A stretch of DNA of 34,131 nucleotides from Saprospiraceae bacterium (GTDB lineage: Bacteria; Bacteroidota; Bacteroidia; Chitinophagales; Saprospiraceae): assembly GCA_020436835.1 (NCBI GenBank), contig JAGQWZ010000359.1, positions 1 to 34,131 of the forward strand. Direction: 5' to 3'. The notes under the pieces were generated by a model. That model ran no database searches and was not told where the DNA came from. It saw nothing but the letters and a program-made list of their open reading frames with translations. Made by a program: the position numbers and the translations under genes. Numbering within the stretch: the stretch's first letter is position 1; each line of letters starts with the position of its first letter. This document shows positions 1 through 7,151 of this stretch, one piece after another.

Positions 1-305
1 ATGTGGGAATTGCTATGGGTACCGGGACAGATGTAGCGATAGAAAGTGCCGGAATTACGTTGGTCAAAGGAGACCTCAAGGATATTGTAAAAGCCCGCAA
101 CTTAAGTCACAAGGTGATGCGAAACATCAAGCAAAATCTCTTTTTTGCTCTGATCTACAATACGATTGGAGTGCCGGTAGCGGCCGGAGTTTTATTTCCC
201 TTTTTTGGCATTCTCTTATCACCAATGATTGCTGCATTGGCAATGAGTTTTAGTTCGGTTTCAGTGATTACTAATGCGTTGCGTTTAAGAAGTGCTGATA
301 TCTAG
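1..305 (+). CDS. copA: Copper-translocating P1B-type ATPase, C-terminal fragment
   Basis: This is the last 100 or so residues of a heavy-metal P-type ATPase; the reading frame is open to the left edge, and the GTG at position 3 is an internal valine codon rather than a start. The fragment opens with the conserved [11 protein letters not shown] stretch of the P domain, then carries the last two membrane helices. A YN pair (residues 52-53) in the penultimate helix and an MSFSS stretch (81-85) in the last helix match the copper-selectivity residues known for the P1B-1 (CopA) group, so Cu+ export across the inner membrane is the likely role. The N-terminal metal-binding domains, the CPC helix and the DKTGT phosphorylation site lie outside the window, so metal specificity rests only on the two C-terminal motifs. 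Confidence 0.9.
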   Translation, partial: VGIAMGTGTDVAIESAGITLVKGDLKDIVKARNLSHKVMRNIKQNLFFALIYNTIGVPVAAGVLFPFFGILLSPMIAALAMSFSSVSVITNALRLRSADI

Positions 306-329
306 CTCGAATTTGTACTGCTATCAGCA
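293..329. repeat. Inverted repeat at the end of the copper ATPase gene
   Basis: TGCTGATA (293-300) and TATCAGCA (322-329) form a perfect 8-base inverted repeat spanning the ATPase stop codon. No T-run follows on the plus strand, so a role in termination is only a guess; it may stabilise the 3' end of the transcript. Confidence 0.35.
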
Positions 330-417
330 TGAAAACATGAATTATATTGTCCAAACAAAATACTTTCCGTTAAAATGTAGTTTAATCTAGAAGCTCTTGA
401 TGATTTAATTCAAGCAC

Positions 418-1500
418 ATGAAAACCTCCACCATCTTTTATCTTTTGATCTTACTCAGCCACCTTCAATGTTCAAACGAAACGCTGCCGAATCTTGAAGA
501 TCCGGACTTAAAAGAATATTTGAAAAATGAGGAGTATCTCCCAAGCCTGACGGGATTGATCGTGGGTGGTGAAGAGACGAACTTCGACAGTTTAGACCTC
601 AAGGTACATCTGGTTCAGATCGGATCCCCCTCTCAGAGGACTCATGCACTTGAAATTAAACCGGATGGAACATTCTTATTTAAATTGCAAGAAGCCTTTC
701 CCTACCAACAGATTTGGTTCAGATTCGATGAATTGTTTTATTGCCAATTGATTGTGCATGATTCTCTCCATATCGAGTTAGATATAACCAAACTTAGAGA
801 GAATAGTGACTATTACATTAATCCTGCAGTAAAATTCACGGGATCTGATGCCGAAATGAATCAATATTTAAACAGCTATATTAAGTTTAAGCCTAACGAG
901 AAAAATGACATTTTGGGGGAGGTGATAAAAACTATTAGAAGCTTCGATCTAAGTCTTTTGAAAAAACTTGAGGCACTCGATTCACTAAACATTGCTTTAT
1001 ATAACATCGAAAATGAATTTATATTAAGTAATACTTCGGATTACTCAGAATTTCTCATCAACGAGAGGTTATCAGACTATTATGGTTACCAGTTTATGGC
1101 TCATTCCAATCAAGAAATAGATCACTCTCTTCTCGAAAAAGCCCTGAAACATCATCCCATTGCCGTCAGTAATAGCAGCAGCGCTTATTATAGGTATTTA
1201 TCTTTTGTGGTTTTAATGGGATCTCCGCGTAAACATAAAGAAGCAATCATTGAAGTTTTAGAAGAATTAAGCCATGATAATAATCAGTTTTCAATCATGC
1301 TGGGTCAATATAAACGGTATCTCAATGGTGAAGAGTATTTATTAGATACCATAAAGAATATCCAAAAAGATATCTGGACAAATCATCAGGAAGATGTCCT
1401 GGAGAAGAAATGGATGGCAGGAATAGAAGAATTTAAATACCTGGAACCTGTTAAGTTGGACTTAATTAAAATATATGGAACCCCCCGAAGACGCGGATAG
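418..1500 (+). CDS. TlpA-type thioredoxin lipoprotein, N-terminal part (frameshifted)
   Basis: The 360-residue product has a hydrophobic N-terminus ending in a cysteine at residue 18, which suggests export, perhaps as a lipoprotein, although the residues before the cysteine (HLQ) are a poor lipobox. The middle (roughly residues 55-150) resembles the beta-rich N-terminal region that precedes thioredoxin domains in Bacteroidota TlpA/ResA-like proteins, including a KFTGSDAEMNQYL segment of the kind seen in that group. The frame stops just after a run of six C (1481-1486), and the thioredoxin domain continues in another frame at 1475-2116. Reading the run as five C joins the two frames into one protein of about 565 residues. 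The gene is markedly AT-rich compared with its neighbours. Whether the break is a mutation, a sequencing error or phase variation cannot be decided here. Confidence 0.75.
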   Translation: MKTSTIFYLLILLSHLQCSNETLPNLEDPDLKEYLKNEEYLPSLTGLIVGGEETNFDSLDLKVHLVQIGSPSQRTHALEIKPDGTFLFKLQEAFPYQQIWFRFDELFYCQLIVHDSLHIELDITKLRENSDYYINPAVKFTGSDAEMNQYLNSYIKFKPNEKNDILGEVIKTIRSFDLSLLKKLEALDSLNIALYNIENEFILSNTSDYSEFLINERLSDYYGYQFMAHSNQEIDHSLLEKALKHHPIAVSNSSSAYYRYLSFVVLMGSPRKHKEAIIEVLEELSHDNNQFSIMLGQYKRYLNGEEYLLDTIKNIQKDIWTNHQEDVLEKKWMAGIEEFKYLEPVKLDLIKIYGTPRRRG

Positions 1501-2116
1501 TAGAGCAAGGTATCTCGATGTCATGATACCTACGATACGAACCACATGGCTGAGAGAAATTGCAGAGTTCAAGTCAAAAGATGTTTTGAATAGTGTTCAG
1601 CACACTAGTCGTCTTTTGGATCAGGCGTATAAATTGGACAAGGATCTTAACATTGGAAGGCACATATTGAGCATCACGAATAACATAAATTTATATGAGG
1701 TATCTAATAAGCCGGTTTCCGAATTTATAAATTCAGTGCGAAAGCACCATTCGGGCAAGGCGATTATACTAGATCTATGGGCAACCTGGTGCAGTCCCTG
1801 CATTGAGGATATGAAGAAAAGTAAATCACTAAAAACAGAGATTGAGGATCTACCTTTGTCGATCGTTTACCTCTGTAGCAGTGAGGGCAGTACTTCCGAA
1901 AAATGGCAACGAAAGGTTGCAGAAACCGAAACAAAGGGTGATCACCTCTATTTGGATAATAAGCTATCGACCCAAATCATGGAATTCTTCCAATTAAGCG
2001 GCTACCCCAGTTTTATTTACATTGATTCTGAAGGTTCATATCATCCAAAGATAATCCGGCAACTGTCCAGCATGAGTGCTGATGAAATCAGGAAGATTGT
2101 AAGGAAGTATCCCTAG
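1475..2116 (+). CDS. Thioredoxin-like domain, C-terminal part of the frameshifted TlpA-type protein
   Basis: This frame carries a thioredoxin fold with the redox motif WATWCSPC (cysteines 106 and 109 in this frame) and the expected cis-proline region SGYPSFIYID downstream. Such domains in TlpA/ResA-like proteins reduce or exchange disulfides of exported proteins in the periplasm. Alone the frame lacks any signal peptide, and its ATG at 1475 overlaps the preceding frame by 26 bases, so it is best read as the second half of the 418-1500 gene. The joined reading would be ...IYGTP-EDADSR..., continuous across the C-run. Independent translation from 1475 would leave a cytosolic thioredoxin, which is less likely. 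Confidence 0.75.
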   Translation: MEPPEDADSRARYLDVMIPTIRTTWLREIAEFKSKDVLNSVQHTSRLLDQAYKLDKDLNIGRHILSITNNINLYEVSNKPVSEFINSVRKHHSGKAIILDLWATWCSPCIEDMKKSKSLKTEIEDLPLSIVYLCSSEGSTSEKWQRKVAETETKGDHLYLDNKLSTQIMEFFQLSGYPSFIYIDSEGSYHPKIIRQLSSMSADEIRKIVRKYP

Positions 2117-2157
2117 AAACTCTTAATCAAAAGTTATTTCATGAAGTAAGCTTGAAC

Positions 2158-2194
2158 GAATTATCTTTTGACAAAGGTGGCAAAAGATAAATTC
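2158..2194. repeat. Long imperfect hairpin downstream of the thioredoxin gene
   Basis: GAATTATCTTTTG (2158-2170) pairs with CAAAAGATAAATTC (2181-2194) with a single bulged base and a ten-base loop. It lies about 40 bases after the stop at 2116 and just before a second hairpin at 2222-2243. It probably forms part of the 3' end of the thioredoxin transcript. Confidence 0.55.
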
Positions 2195-2212
2195 CTTGCA
2201 ATATATAGTCCC

Positions 2213-2251
2213 AAAAAAAATGGTGCCGGAAAATACCAGCACCGCTTTTTT
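2213..2251. terminator. Bidirectional rho-independent terminator
   Basis: GGTGC (2222-2226) pairs with GCACC (2239-2243), with an inner GG/CC pair and an AAAATA loop. On the plus strand the stem is followed by six T (2246-2251); on the minus strand it is followed by the complement of eight A (2213-2220). It sits between two convergent genes (stops at 2116 and 2267) and would end transcription from both sides. Confidence 0.75.
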
Positions 2252-2266
2252 ATTGGAAAATCCTAT

Positions 2267-2716
2267 TTAATCCTGTATTTCAAAGTTGCCCATCTTATTT
2301 GGAGATAAGGCCACCTTTCCTGCTTTTAATTTTAGCGAATTGGATCCGATCTGCCGGGAAACGTCGGAAGAAACCCGGAAGCCATCTTTAACCACAATAT
2401 CGGCGGCTTTAAATCGGGGATCATCGATTTTCAGGCTCAGTTGGCCTCCGTTTCTTTCCACTTCGGCAGAAAACTCATTGGCTCCTAATTTTTCACCTGC
2501 ACCGGCCAGACGGGTGCCGGCCAATTCAACCACATTATTTTTCTTAATGATAATAATGATGACAATTTTGATCCGGATCCCAAAATCCGCTCCCAAATGA
2601 AGAGCAGGAGATGGCACATGCGGAACTGCTGCCGCAGTTATAGAGGCCGTAAAGGCAGACAGGGCTACAGCCAATATGAAAAGTCTTTGTAAAATGGTTT
2701 TTTGAAGATTTGACAT
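2267..2716 (-). CDS. Small exported protein of unknown function
   Basis: The 149-residue product begins with a clear Sec-type signal peptide (basic start, then LFILAVALSAFTASITAAA), so it is expected in the periplasm or outside the cell. I recognise no domain. The mature part has a short stretch of isoleucines (IVIIIIIKK, around residues 51-59) encoded by repeated ATT/ATC codons, followed by a polar, beta-prone region of about 85 residues. The isoleucine run is too short and too close to charges to be a convincing membrane helix. The gene stands alone on its strand, ends at the shared terminator at 2213-2251, and its ATG has no visible Shine-Dalgarno sequence, which is normal for Bacteroidota. 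The signal peptide makes it more credible than the antisense frame. Confidence 0.6.
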   Translation of the reverse strand: MSNLQKTILQRLFILAVALSAFTASITAAAVPHVPSPALHLGADFGIRIKIVIIIIIKKNNVVELAGTRLAGAGEKLGANEFSAEVERNGGQLSLKIDDPRFKAADIVVKDGFRVSSDVSRQIGSNSLKLKAGKVALSPNKMGNFEIQD

Positions 2717-2935
2717 TTTTTAATGGTTTTAAAAGTGATAATAATTTAAATAATTGTCGATACAAATATGGAGACAAAGATCCGGATGGGACTCACCCTT
2801 TTCGGGTGAGATTTTGGCCAAAAGCGTTAAAACTTCCTTAATGAAATTCACCCGAACAAATATCCCTCAATGTAGATACCATAAGTTGAAGTCTTAATCG
2901 TATTACTTTTCCGTACCAGTGTCTATTTTTGCATC
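2717..2935. other. Divergent intergenic region with a strong hairpin
   Basis: This 219-base stretch separates the minus-strand exported protein from sua5. CTCACCC (2792-2798) and GGGTGAG (2804-2810) form a perfect seven-base stem with a TTTTC loop, followed by ATTTT. It also holds the promoter candidate of sua5 at 2924. I see no open frame of note. Confidence 0.5.
2924..2931 (+). promoter_or_regulatory. Candidate Bacteroidota -7 promoter box of sua5
   Basis: TATTTTTG matches TAnnTTTG exactly and ends four bases before the ATG at 2936, which would give an almost leaderless transcript. No good -33 TTG element is seen at the usual spacing, so this is tentative. Confidence 0.3.
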
Positions 2936-3910
2936 ATGACTCTAATCGGTAGCGACATCTTAAGGGCAAGAGGACTCCTGCAAGCAGGAAAACTGGTAGC
3001 CATACCAACGGAAACGGTGTATGGCTTAGCAGGTAATGCGATCAATACAAGAGCCGTGACTGAAATATTCCGGGTAAAGGATCGTCCCTTCTTTGATCCA
3101 CTGATCATCCATACTGATAGACTGGAAAAAATCCGGGACTACATACTGGAAATTCCCGGTCCATTGGAAGAGCTGGCTTCACGGTTTATGCCGGGGCCTC
3201 TCACCATCCTGGTCCATAAGACAGCCTTGATGCCAGATCTAATAACTGCCGGGTCTTCGAAAGTGGCGATACGAATACCGGATCATCCAATAACCTTTGA
3301 ACTCCTCAGGCAGTTGGACTTCCCCCTGGCCGCCCCCAGCGCTAATCCATTCGGTTATGTTAGCCCGACCAGCGCCCAACATGTTTATGATCAACTGAAG
3401 GACAATATCCCCTATATTCTGGAAGGGGGTCCCTGTTCTGTCGGATTGGAGAGCACTATCATCGACTTTGATCAGGGACAAATCCAGGTTTTGAGAAAAG
3501 GCGGTATTACGGTGGAAGAGATCGAAAAAATAACCGGTCCGGTGCAAGTGATGGAACGGTCAACCAGCCGTCCTTCCGCCCCGGGAATGTTAGATCAGCA
3601 TTATGCTCCCAGTATCACCTTGACCCTGCAGCCTCTGCAGCAGATACTTTCCCAATATTCACCGGAGAAGATAGGACTTCTGGCCTTCGAAAAAGGTCAT
3701 CCGGAAATAAAGCAGGAAAATCAACTAGTGTTAAGTGTACAGGGGCATCTAACGGAAGCAGCACAGAATTTTTTTCATCATTTACGCGAGCTGGATAAAA
3801 TGGACCTGGATATCATTGTGGCCGAACTGGTACCGGATAAAGGCCTGGGAAGAGCAATTAACGACAAGCTTAGAAGGGCAGCCATAAAATCGAAAAATAA
3901 GTTAGCCTGA
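2936..3910 (+). CDS. sua5: L-threonylcarbamoyladenylate synthase (Sua5/TsaC/YrdC family)
   Basis: The enzyme makes threonylcarbamoyl-AMP from threonine, bicarbonate and ATP, the first step of the t6A modification at position 37 of ANN-decoding tRNAs. The N-terminal YrdC domain (about residues 5-195) shows PTETVYGLAG near residue 25, the KDRP motif near residue 50, SANPFGYVSPT near residue 135 and GLESTIIDF near residue 165, all typical of the family. At 324 residues it also has the linker and C-terminal Sua5 domain, beginning near the SAPGMLDQHYAP motif around residue 213, so it is the long Sua5 form rather than the short TsaC form. It is cytosolic and appears to be a stand-alone gene; the partners TsaB, TsaD and TsaE are not in this window. 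Confidence 0.95.
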   Translation: MTLIGSDILRARGLLQAGKLVAIPTETVYGLAGNAINTRAVTEIFRVKDRPFFDPLIIHTDRLEKIRDYILEIPGPLEELASRFMPGPLTILVHKTALMPDLITAGSSKVAIRIPDHPITFELLRQLDFPLAAPSANPFGYVSPTSAQHVYDQLKDNIPYILEGGPCSVGLESTIIDFDQGQIQVLRKGGITVEEIEKITGPVQVMERSTSRPSAPGMLDQHYAPSITLTLQPLQQILSQYSPEKIGLLAFEKGHPEIKQENQLVLSVQGHLTEAAQNFFHHLRELDKMDLDIIVAELVPDKGLGRAINDKLRRAAIKSKNKLA

Positions 3911-4005
3911 CTTGTTGATTTAAATCATTTATTAGCCAAAGTATAATTTATATATTTCCCTCTGATCGAAGAATTCGATTAGAAAGAACCCAGTTTTATA
4001 TCACA

Positions 4006-5808
4006 ATGATCCAATCTAACCATACAGGCATGATACCTATATTATTTGTCGTAGCCCTCTTTTTATCACTTACTGTGGCGACAGTGGATGCCCAAAGGCT
4101 TTCCCGGGATCTGAATGTCGAAGTCCTGATTAACCAGGCAGGGTATCTGCCCCAAGCGGAAAAAATATGTCTATTAAAGGGTTTAAACGAGTATACATTT
4201 CAGGTGATCGATACGGAAACCGGAGAAATTCGATTTCAAGGAAAAATGACCCAAAATAGTGGTGACTTCGGTGCTTATGCCAGAGGAGATTTCTCTGCAC
4301 TATCGACTCCCGGTAATTACTATATCGAAGCTGATACCTTCCGCTCCTACCCTTTCGAAATTTCGCCTCAAGTGTATAGTCATGCTCAGCATCTCATTCT
4401 CGATTATTTTTCCAGGCAACGTTGCGGTGCCAGTAGTACCGGTTATCTCACCCCCTGCCACACCGATGATGGCATCCGGATGGATAATGGAAAACACCAG
4501 AATGTGACTGGTGGATGGCATGATGCCAGTGACCTGAGGAAGTGGGTAGGTGCCACTATATATGGGATGATTGGACTGAGCAGATGCCTTGAGTTTAATA
4601 TGAGGGACCGGACCATGAGGGAAAGAATTGCCAAAGAATTGCAGTGGGGAAATCAATACTTTCTCCATATGCAGGAGCCGGAAGGTTTTGTGATGAGTTA
4701 TATCGGAGGGGATGTGCAAAAACATTCAGACAGTAATCGATGGACCGACAACAGGATTGGGACGGATGATGGTGCGCTCGAGATGGTGAAACCAAATGCC
4801 GGAATTTCACAGGCAGATATGCTCATTTGGGGGAGTCAGGACGATCGGATCATTCGCACAGATCCACTCGATTTCACGGGCCAGTATAATTTTATTATCG
4901 CCCAGGCAAGGATGGGACGACTGATGAAAAGAATAGACCGGGCTTATGCCAAAAGATGTCTCGATGCCGCTGAAAAATGCTTCAACTGGTGCAGGCAGCA
5001 AGATAAGCCGGAGAGAGTGGGGATTATTGCATTCTCGCTTCAGGCCGCTATTGAACTGTACCGGAGTACAAAAAATAAAACCTATCGAGACCAGGCAGTA
5101 ACTCTGGCCCGGAATCTTGAAAAATTACAGGCTAAACCTGCAGGCGACTCGATTTATGGTTTCTACTTTGAATCCGATTCAGGAGTTCCCTACCAAAATA
5201 TCTGGAATGGATGTCTGGAGTTAATTTCGCTATGCGAACTTACAGAGACATTTCCCAATCATGCCGATCAGGCCATCTGGAGCAAAATGATCAAAAACTA
5301 TTGTAACGGATATCTCAAGCGAATTACCACCAGGAATAATTTTAATATCGTGCCGCTTGGTCTATATGGGGAAAGTGATCCCGGTGGGAACCGGAAGGTC
5401 GGATCATACTGGTACCGGTATTTTATGGTTCCAAATCCGGAATGGTGGGTAGGAATAAATGCAAACCTCGCTTCTTCGGGAGTGGCTTTATCCATGGCCT
5501 CGAAATTGTTGAATGATCCGGAACTTCAAGCCATGGCTCAACATCAACTTGACTGGATCCTGGGAAGTAACCCACACCAAAGCTCCACTTTAATTGGTAT
5601 TGGCCACCATCACCCCCGACACTTTCCCGGCAGTACCTTTCTGCCACGGACTCCGGTTATCTACGGGGCGGTCATGAATGGCCTGGGTGGCAACGAGAAG
5701 GATCAACCCATCATCGGAGACGGAAACTGGCAAATCTCTGAATATTGGACACCCATGGTCTCATATACACTGTGGTTGATGGCAGAATTATCAAACATCG
5801 CCAACTGA
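4006..5808 (+). CDS. Exported glycoside hydrolase family 9 protein with N-terminal Ig-like domain
   Basis: The 600-residue product starts with a signal peptide (hydrophobic residues 9-28, ending near VDAQ). An N-terminal cellulase Ig-like domain follows (about residues 36-120, starting at EVLINQAGYLP), then an alpha/alpha-barrel GH9 catalytic domain to the end. The conserved aspartate motif appears as WHDASD (Asp173 and Asp176), and the C-terminal acid as SEYWTP (Glu579), preceded by the family's DWILGSNP region. GH9 enzymes invert glycosidic bonds, mostly in beta-glucans, but this non-canonical set of motifs leaves the substrate open. There is no carbohydrate-binding module and no T9SS tail, so it is probably periplasmic. 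It has no SusC/SusD neighbours; the tail of the convergent DUF805 gene lies six bases away. Confidence 0.9.
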   Translation: MIQSNHTGMIPILFVVALFLSLTVATVDAQRLSRDLNVEVLINQAGYLPQAEKICLLKGLNEYTFQVIDTETGEIRFQGKMTQNSGDFGAYARGDFSALSTPGNYYIEADTFRSYPFEISPQVYSHAQHLILDYFSRQRCGASSTGYLTPCHTDDGIRMDNGKHQNVTGGWHDASDLRKWVGATIYGMIGLSRCLEFNMRDRTMRERIAKELQWGNQYFLHMQEPEGFVMSYIGGDVQKHSDSNRWTDNRIGTDDGALEMVKPNAGISQADMLIWGSQDDRIIRTDPLDFTGQYNFIIAQARMGRLMKRIDRAYAKRCLDAAEKCFNWCRQQDKPERVGIIAFSLQAAIELYRSTKNKTYRDQAVTLARNLEKLQAKPAGDSIYGFYFESDSGVPYQNIWNGCLELISLCELTETFPNHADQAIWSKMIKNYCNGYLKRITTRNNFNIVPLGLYGESDPGGNRKVGSYWYRYFMVPNPEWWVGINANLASSGVALSMASKLLNDPELQAMAQHQLDWILGSNPHQSSTLIGIGHHHPRHFPGSTFLPRTPVIYGAVMNGLGGNEKDQPIIGDGNWQISEYWTPMVSYTLWLMAELSNIAN

Positions 5809-5814
5809 TCCCGG

Positions 5815-6255
5815 TCAGAAAGATTTTTCAGCGAGATCATCTGCGATCAAATGCCGGCTTAAGTCTCCAGGCAAGTCTGAAGATCCCGGCTGACCATTTC
5901 CTTCTCCTTTAGGGTTTGGCCCCCATTTATTTAGACCGTATTGACTATCAGTACACAACCAGATAAGCATCAAAATAGGGCCCACCAGTGGAATGACTAT
6001 CAGGAAATAATACCAACCACTTTTTCCAATATCATGCAGGCGGCGAACCGCAACAGCAAAGTATGGAATAATAAAAAATAAAAAGCCCACGACGTAGGTA
6101 AATGCAGTGTTGAAAAGCAATCCTTCAGCAAAGGTTACAGCCATCAAAATCGAAAAATAAAACAAGACGAAATACCAGTACTCACTACGACGGGATCTTC
6201 CGGAAAAATCGGCGTATTTACTTATAGCCAGCTTAAAATGTTCAATTCCGTTCAT
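5815..6255 (-). CDS. DUF805 inner-membrane protein
   Basis: The product is 146 residues and matches the DUF805 (YhaH-like) family: the opening FSGRSRRSEYWYF segment near residues 17-29 and the RRLHDIGKSGWYY segment near residues 70-82 are its hallmarks. Three to four membrane helices lie between about residues 27 and 105, and a polar C-terminal tail of about 40 residues follows. The function of the family is unknown. The gene is the last of a minus-strand run starting at 9861. An exact TAnnTTTG box 33 bases upstream of its ATG suggests it can also be transcribed on its own. Confidence 0.85.
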   Translation of the reverse strand: MNGIEHFKLAISKYADFSGRSRRSEYWYFVLFYFSILMAVTFAEGLLFNTAFTYVVGFLFFIIPYFAVAVRRLHDIGKSGWYYFLIVIPLVGPILMLIWLCTDSQYGLNKWGPNPKGEGNGQPGSSDLPGDLSRHLIADDLAEKSF

Positions 6256-6288
6256 CGGTTAACTTTTAATGATAAAACAATCCAATTT

Positions 6289-6296
6289 CAAAAATA
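6289..6296 (-). promoter_or_regulatory. Candidate -7 promoter box of the DUF805 gene
   Basis: On the minus strand the sequence is TATTTTTG, an exact TAnnTTTG match, 33 bases before the ATG at 6255. A matching -33 element is not obvious. Confidence 0.35.
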
Positions 6297-6332
6297 ATGC
6301 CAAGGGGGATCTCTTTTACCAGGTTCGTTCTT

Positions 6333-7097
6333 TCAAAAATCATACTCCACTCCTGCCGGAAGGGCTTCGACATTTACCTTCATCCATTCACCATTAATCT
6401 TGATCACAAGAAGATGATGATCCTTATCATAAAACAAAGTACCATCTCCTCCATTTTTCAAGGAAATAAAATTGACATATTTTGCGTCATCCGCATGATT
6501 TGTCTCGTCATCCCCTTGCGGCTTCTCTCTCAGAAGATCTTCCTCCCCAATATTACCGAGAGTAAGGGCATTATTCATCCTTAGAGAACCATAAAATACA
6601 GCTTCATCCCGGCTAAATAAATAGGAATGTTCACGAACATCCGAACCAATTCTAAACCAGTTGTAAGCAGGTGCCGAATGATTATAAACGGTACCATAAT
6701 AATAAAGCTCTGCTACCGGTTTTTCCAGCTCAATATGTTTATTGACCAACATGGTAATTCTGGACTTATCGTCGCTGGCAAATCCTTCGAAGACATGATA
6801 ACCCCAGCGCTTTCTGTTTTTCTCATTTTCATTTCCCCTCACCTGAATCATGTAGGGTGTAGAGATAATGCCATCAACTGTAGTGTACATAGGAGTTAAT
6901 TCAGTATTAAATCCAAAAGCATATCCCCGGTTCTGCCATTTATCCCATTGCGCATCGATGTCAGATCGAAGTTCCAGACGATTATTTTCCGAAGCAGCAT
7001 GCCCTCTTCGCAATTGAATGTAATTGTCCAGATCTGCCTGGGAATAAAGATTAAAGGCAAGAAATATAATTACGGCGGCAACAATGATTTTTTTCAT
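6333..7097 (-). CDS. Exported protein of unknown function
   Basis: The product is 254 residues with a typical signal peptide (MKKIIVAAVIIFLAFNLYSQ), so it is expected in the periplasm or outer envelope. I do not recognise the family. The mature protein is rich in aromatic residues and in alternating polar/hydrophobic stretches that suggest beta structure. The C-terminal third (DGTLFYDKDHHLLVIKINGE) resembles the short tail segments found on phage-tail-like or surface proteins, but this is a weak impression. It lies 54 bases downstream of the PhoD-like phosphatase gene in the same direction and is probably co-transcribed with it. Confidence 0.75.
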   Translation of the reverse strand: MKKIIVAAVIIFLAFNLYSQADLDNYIQLRRGHAASENNRLELRSDIDAQWDKWQNRGYAFGFNTELTPMYTTVDGIISTPYMIQVRGNENEKNRKRWGYHVFEGFASDDKSRITMLVNKHIELEKPVAELYYYGTVYNHSAPAYNWFRIGSDVREHSYLFSRDEAVFYGSLRMNNALTLGNIGEEDLLREKPQGDDETNHADDAKYVNFISLKNGGDGTLFYDKDHHLLVIKINGEWMKVNVEALPAGVEYDF

Positions 7098-7151
7098 ATT
7101 GATTTAGGATGAAACCAAATATTGGTCTATTATTTTTTAAAAGCGTATCAA

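Noticed and set aside
2286..2600. Plus-strand frame of 104 codons antisense to the small exported protein
   Set aside because: No signal peptide or domain; the minus-strand frame has a clear signal peptide.
4300..4725. Minus-strand frame of 141 codons inside the GH9 gene
   Set aside because: It is the antisense shadow of a conserved catalytic domain and has no features of its own.
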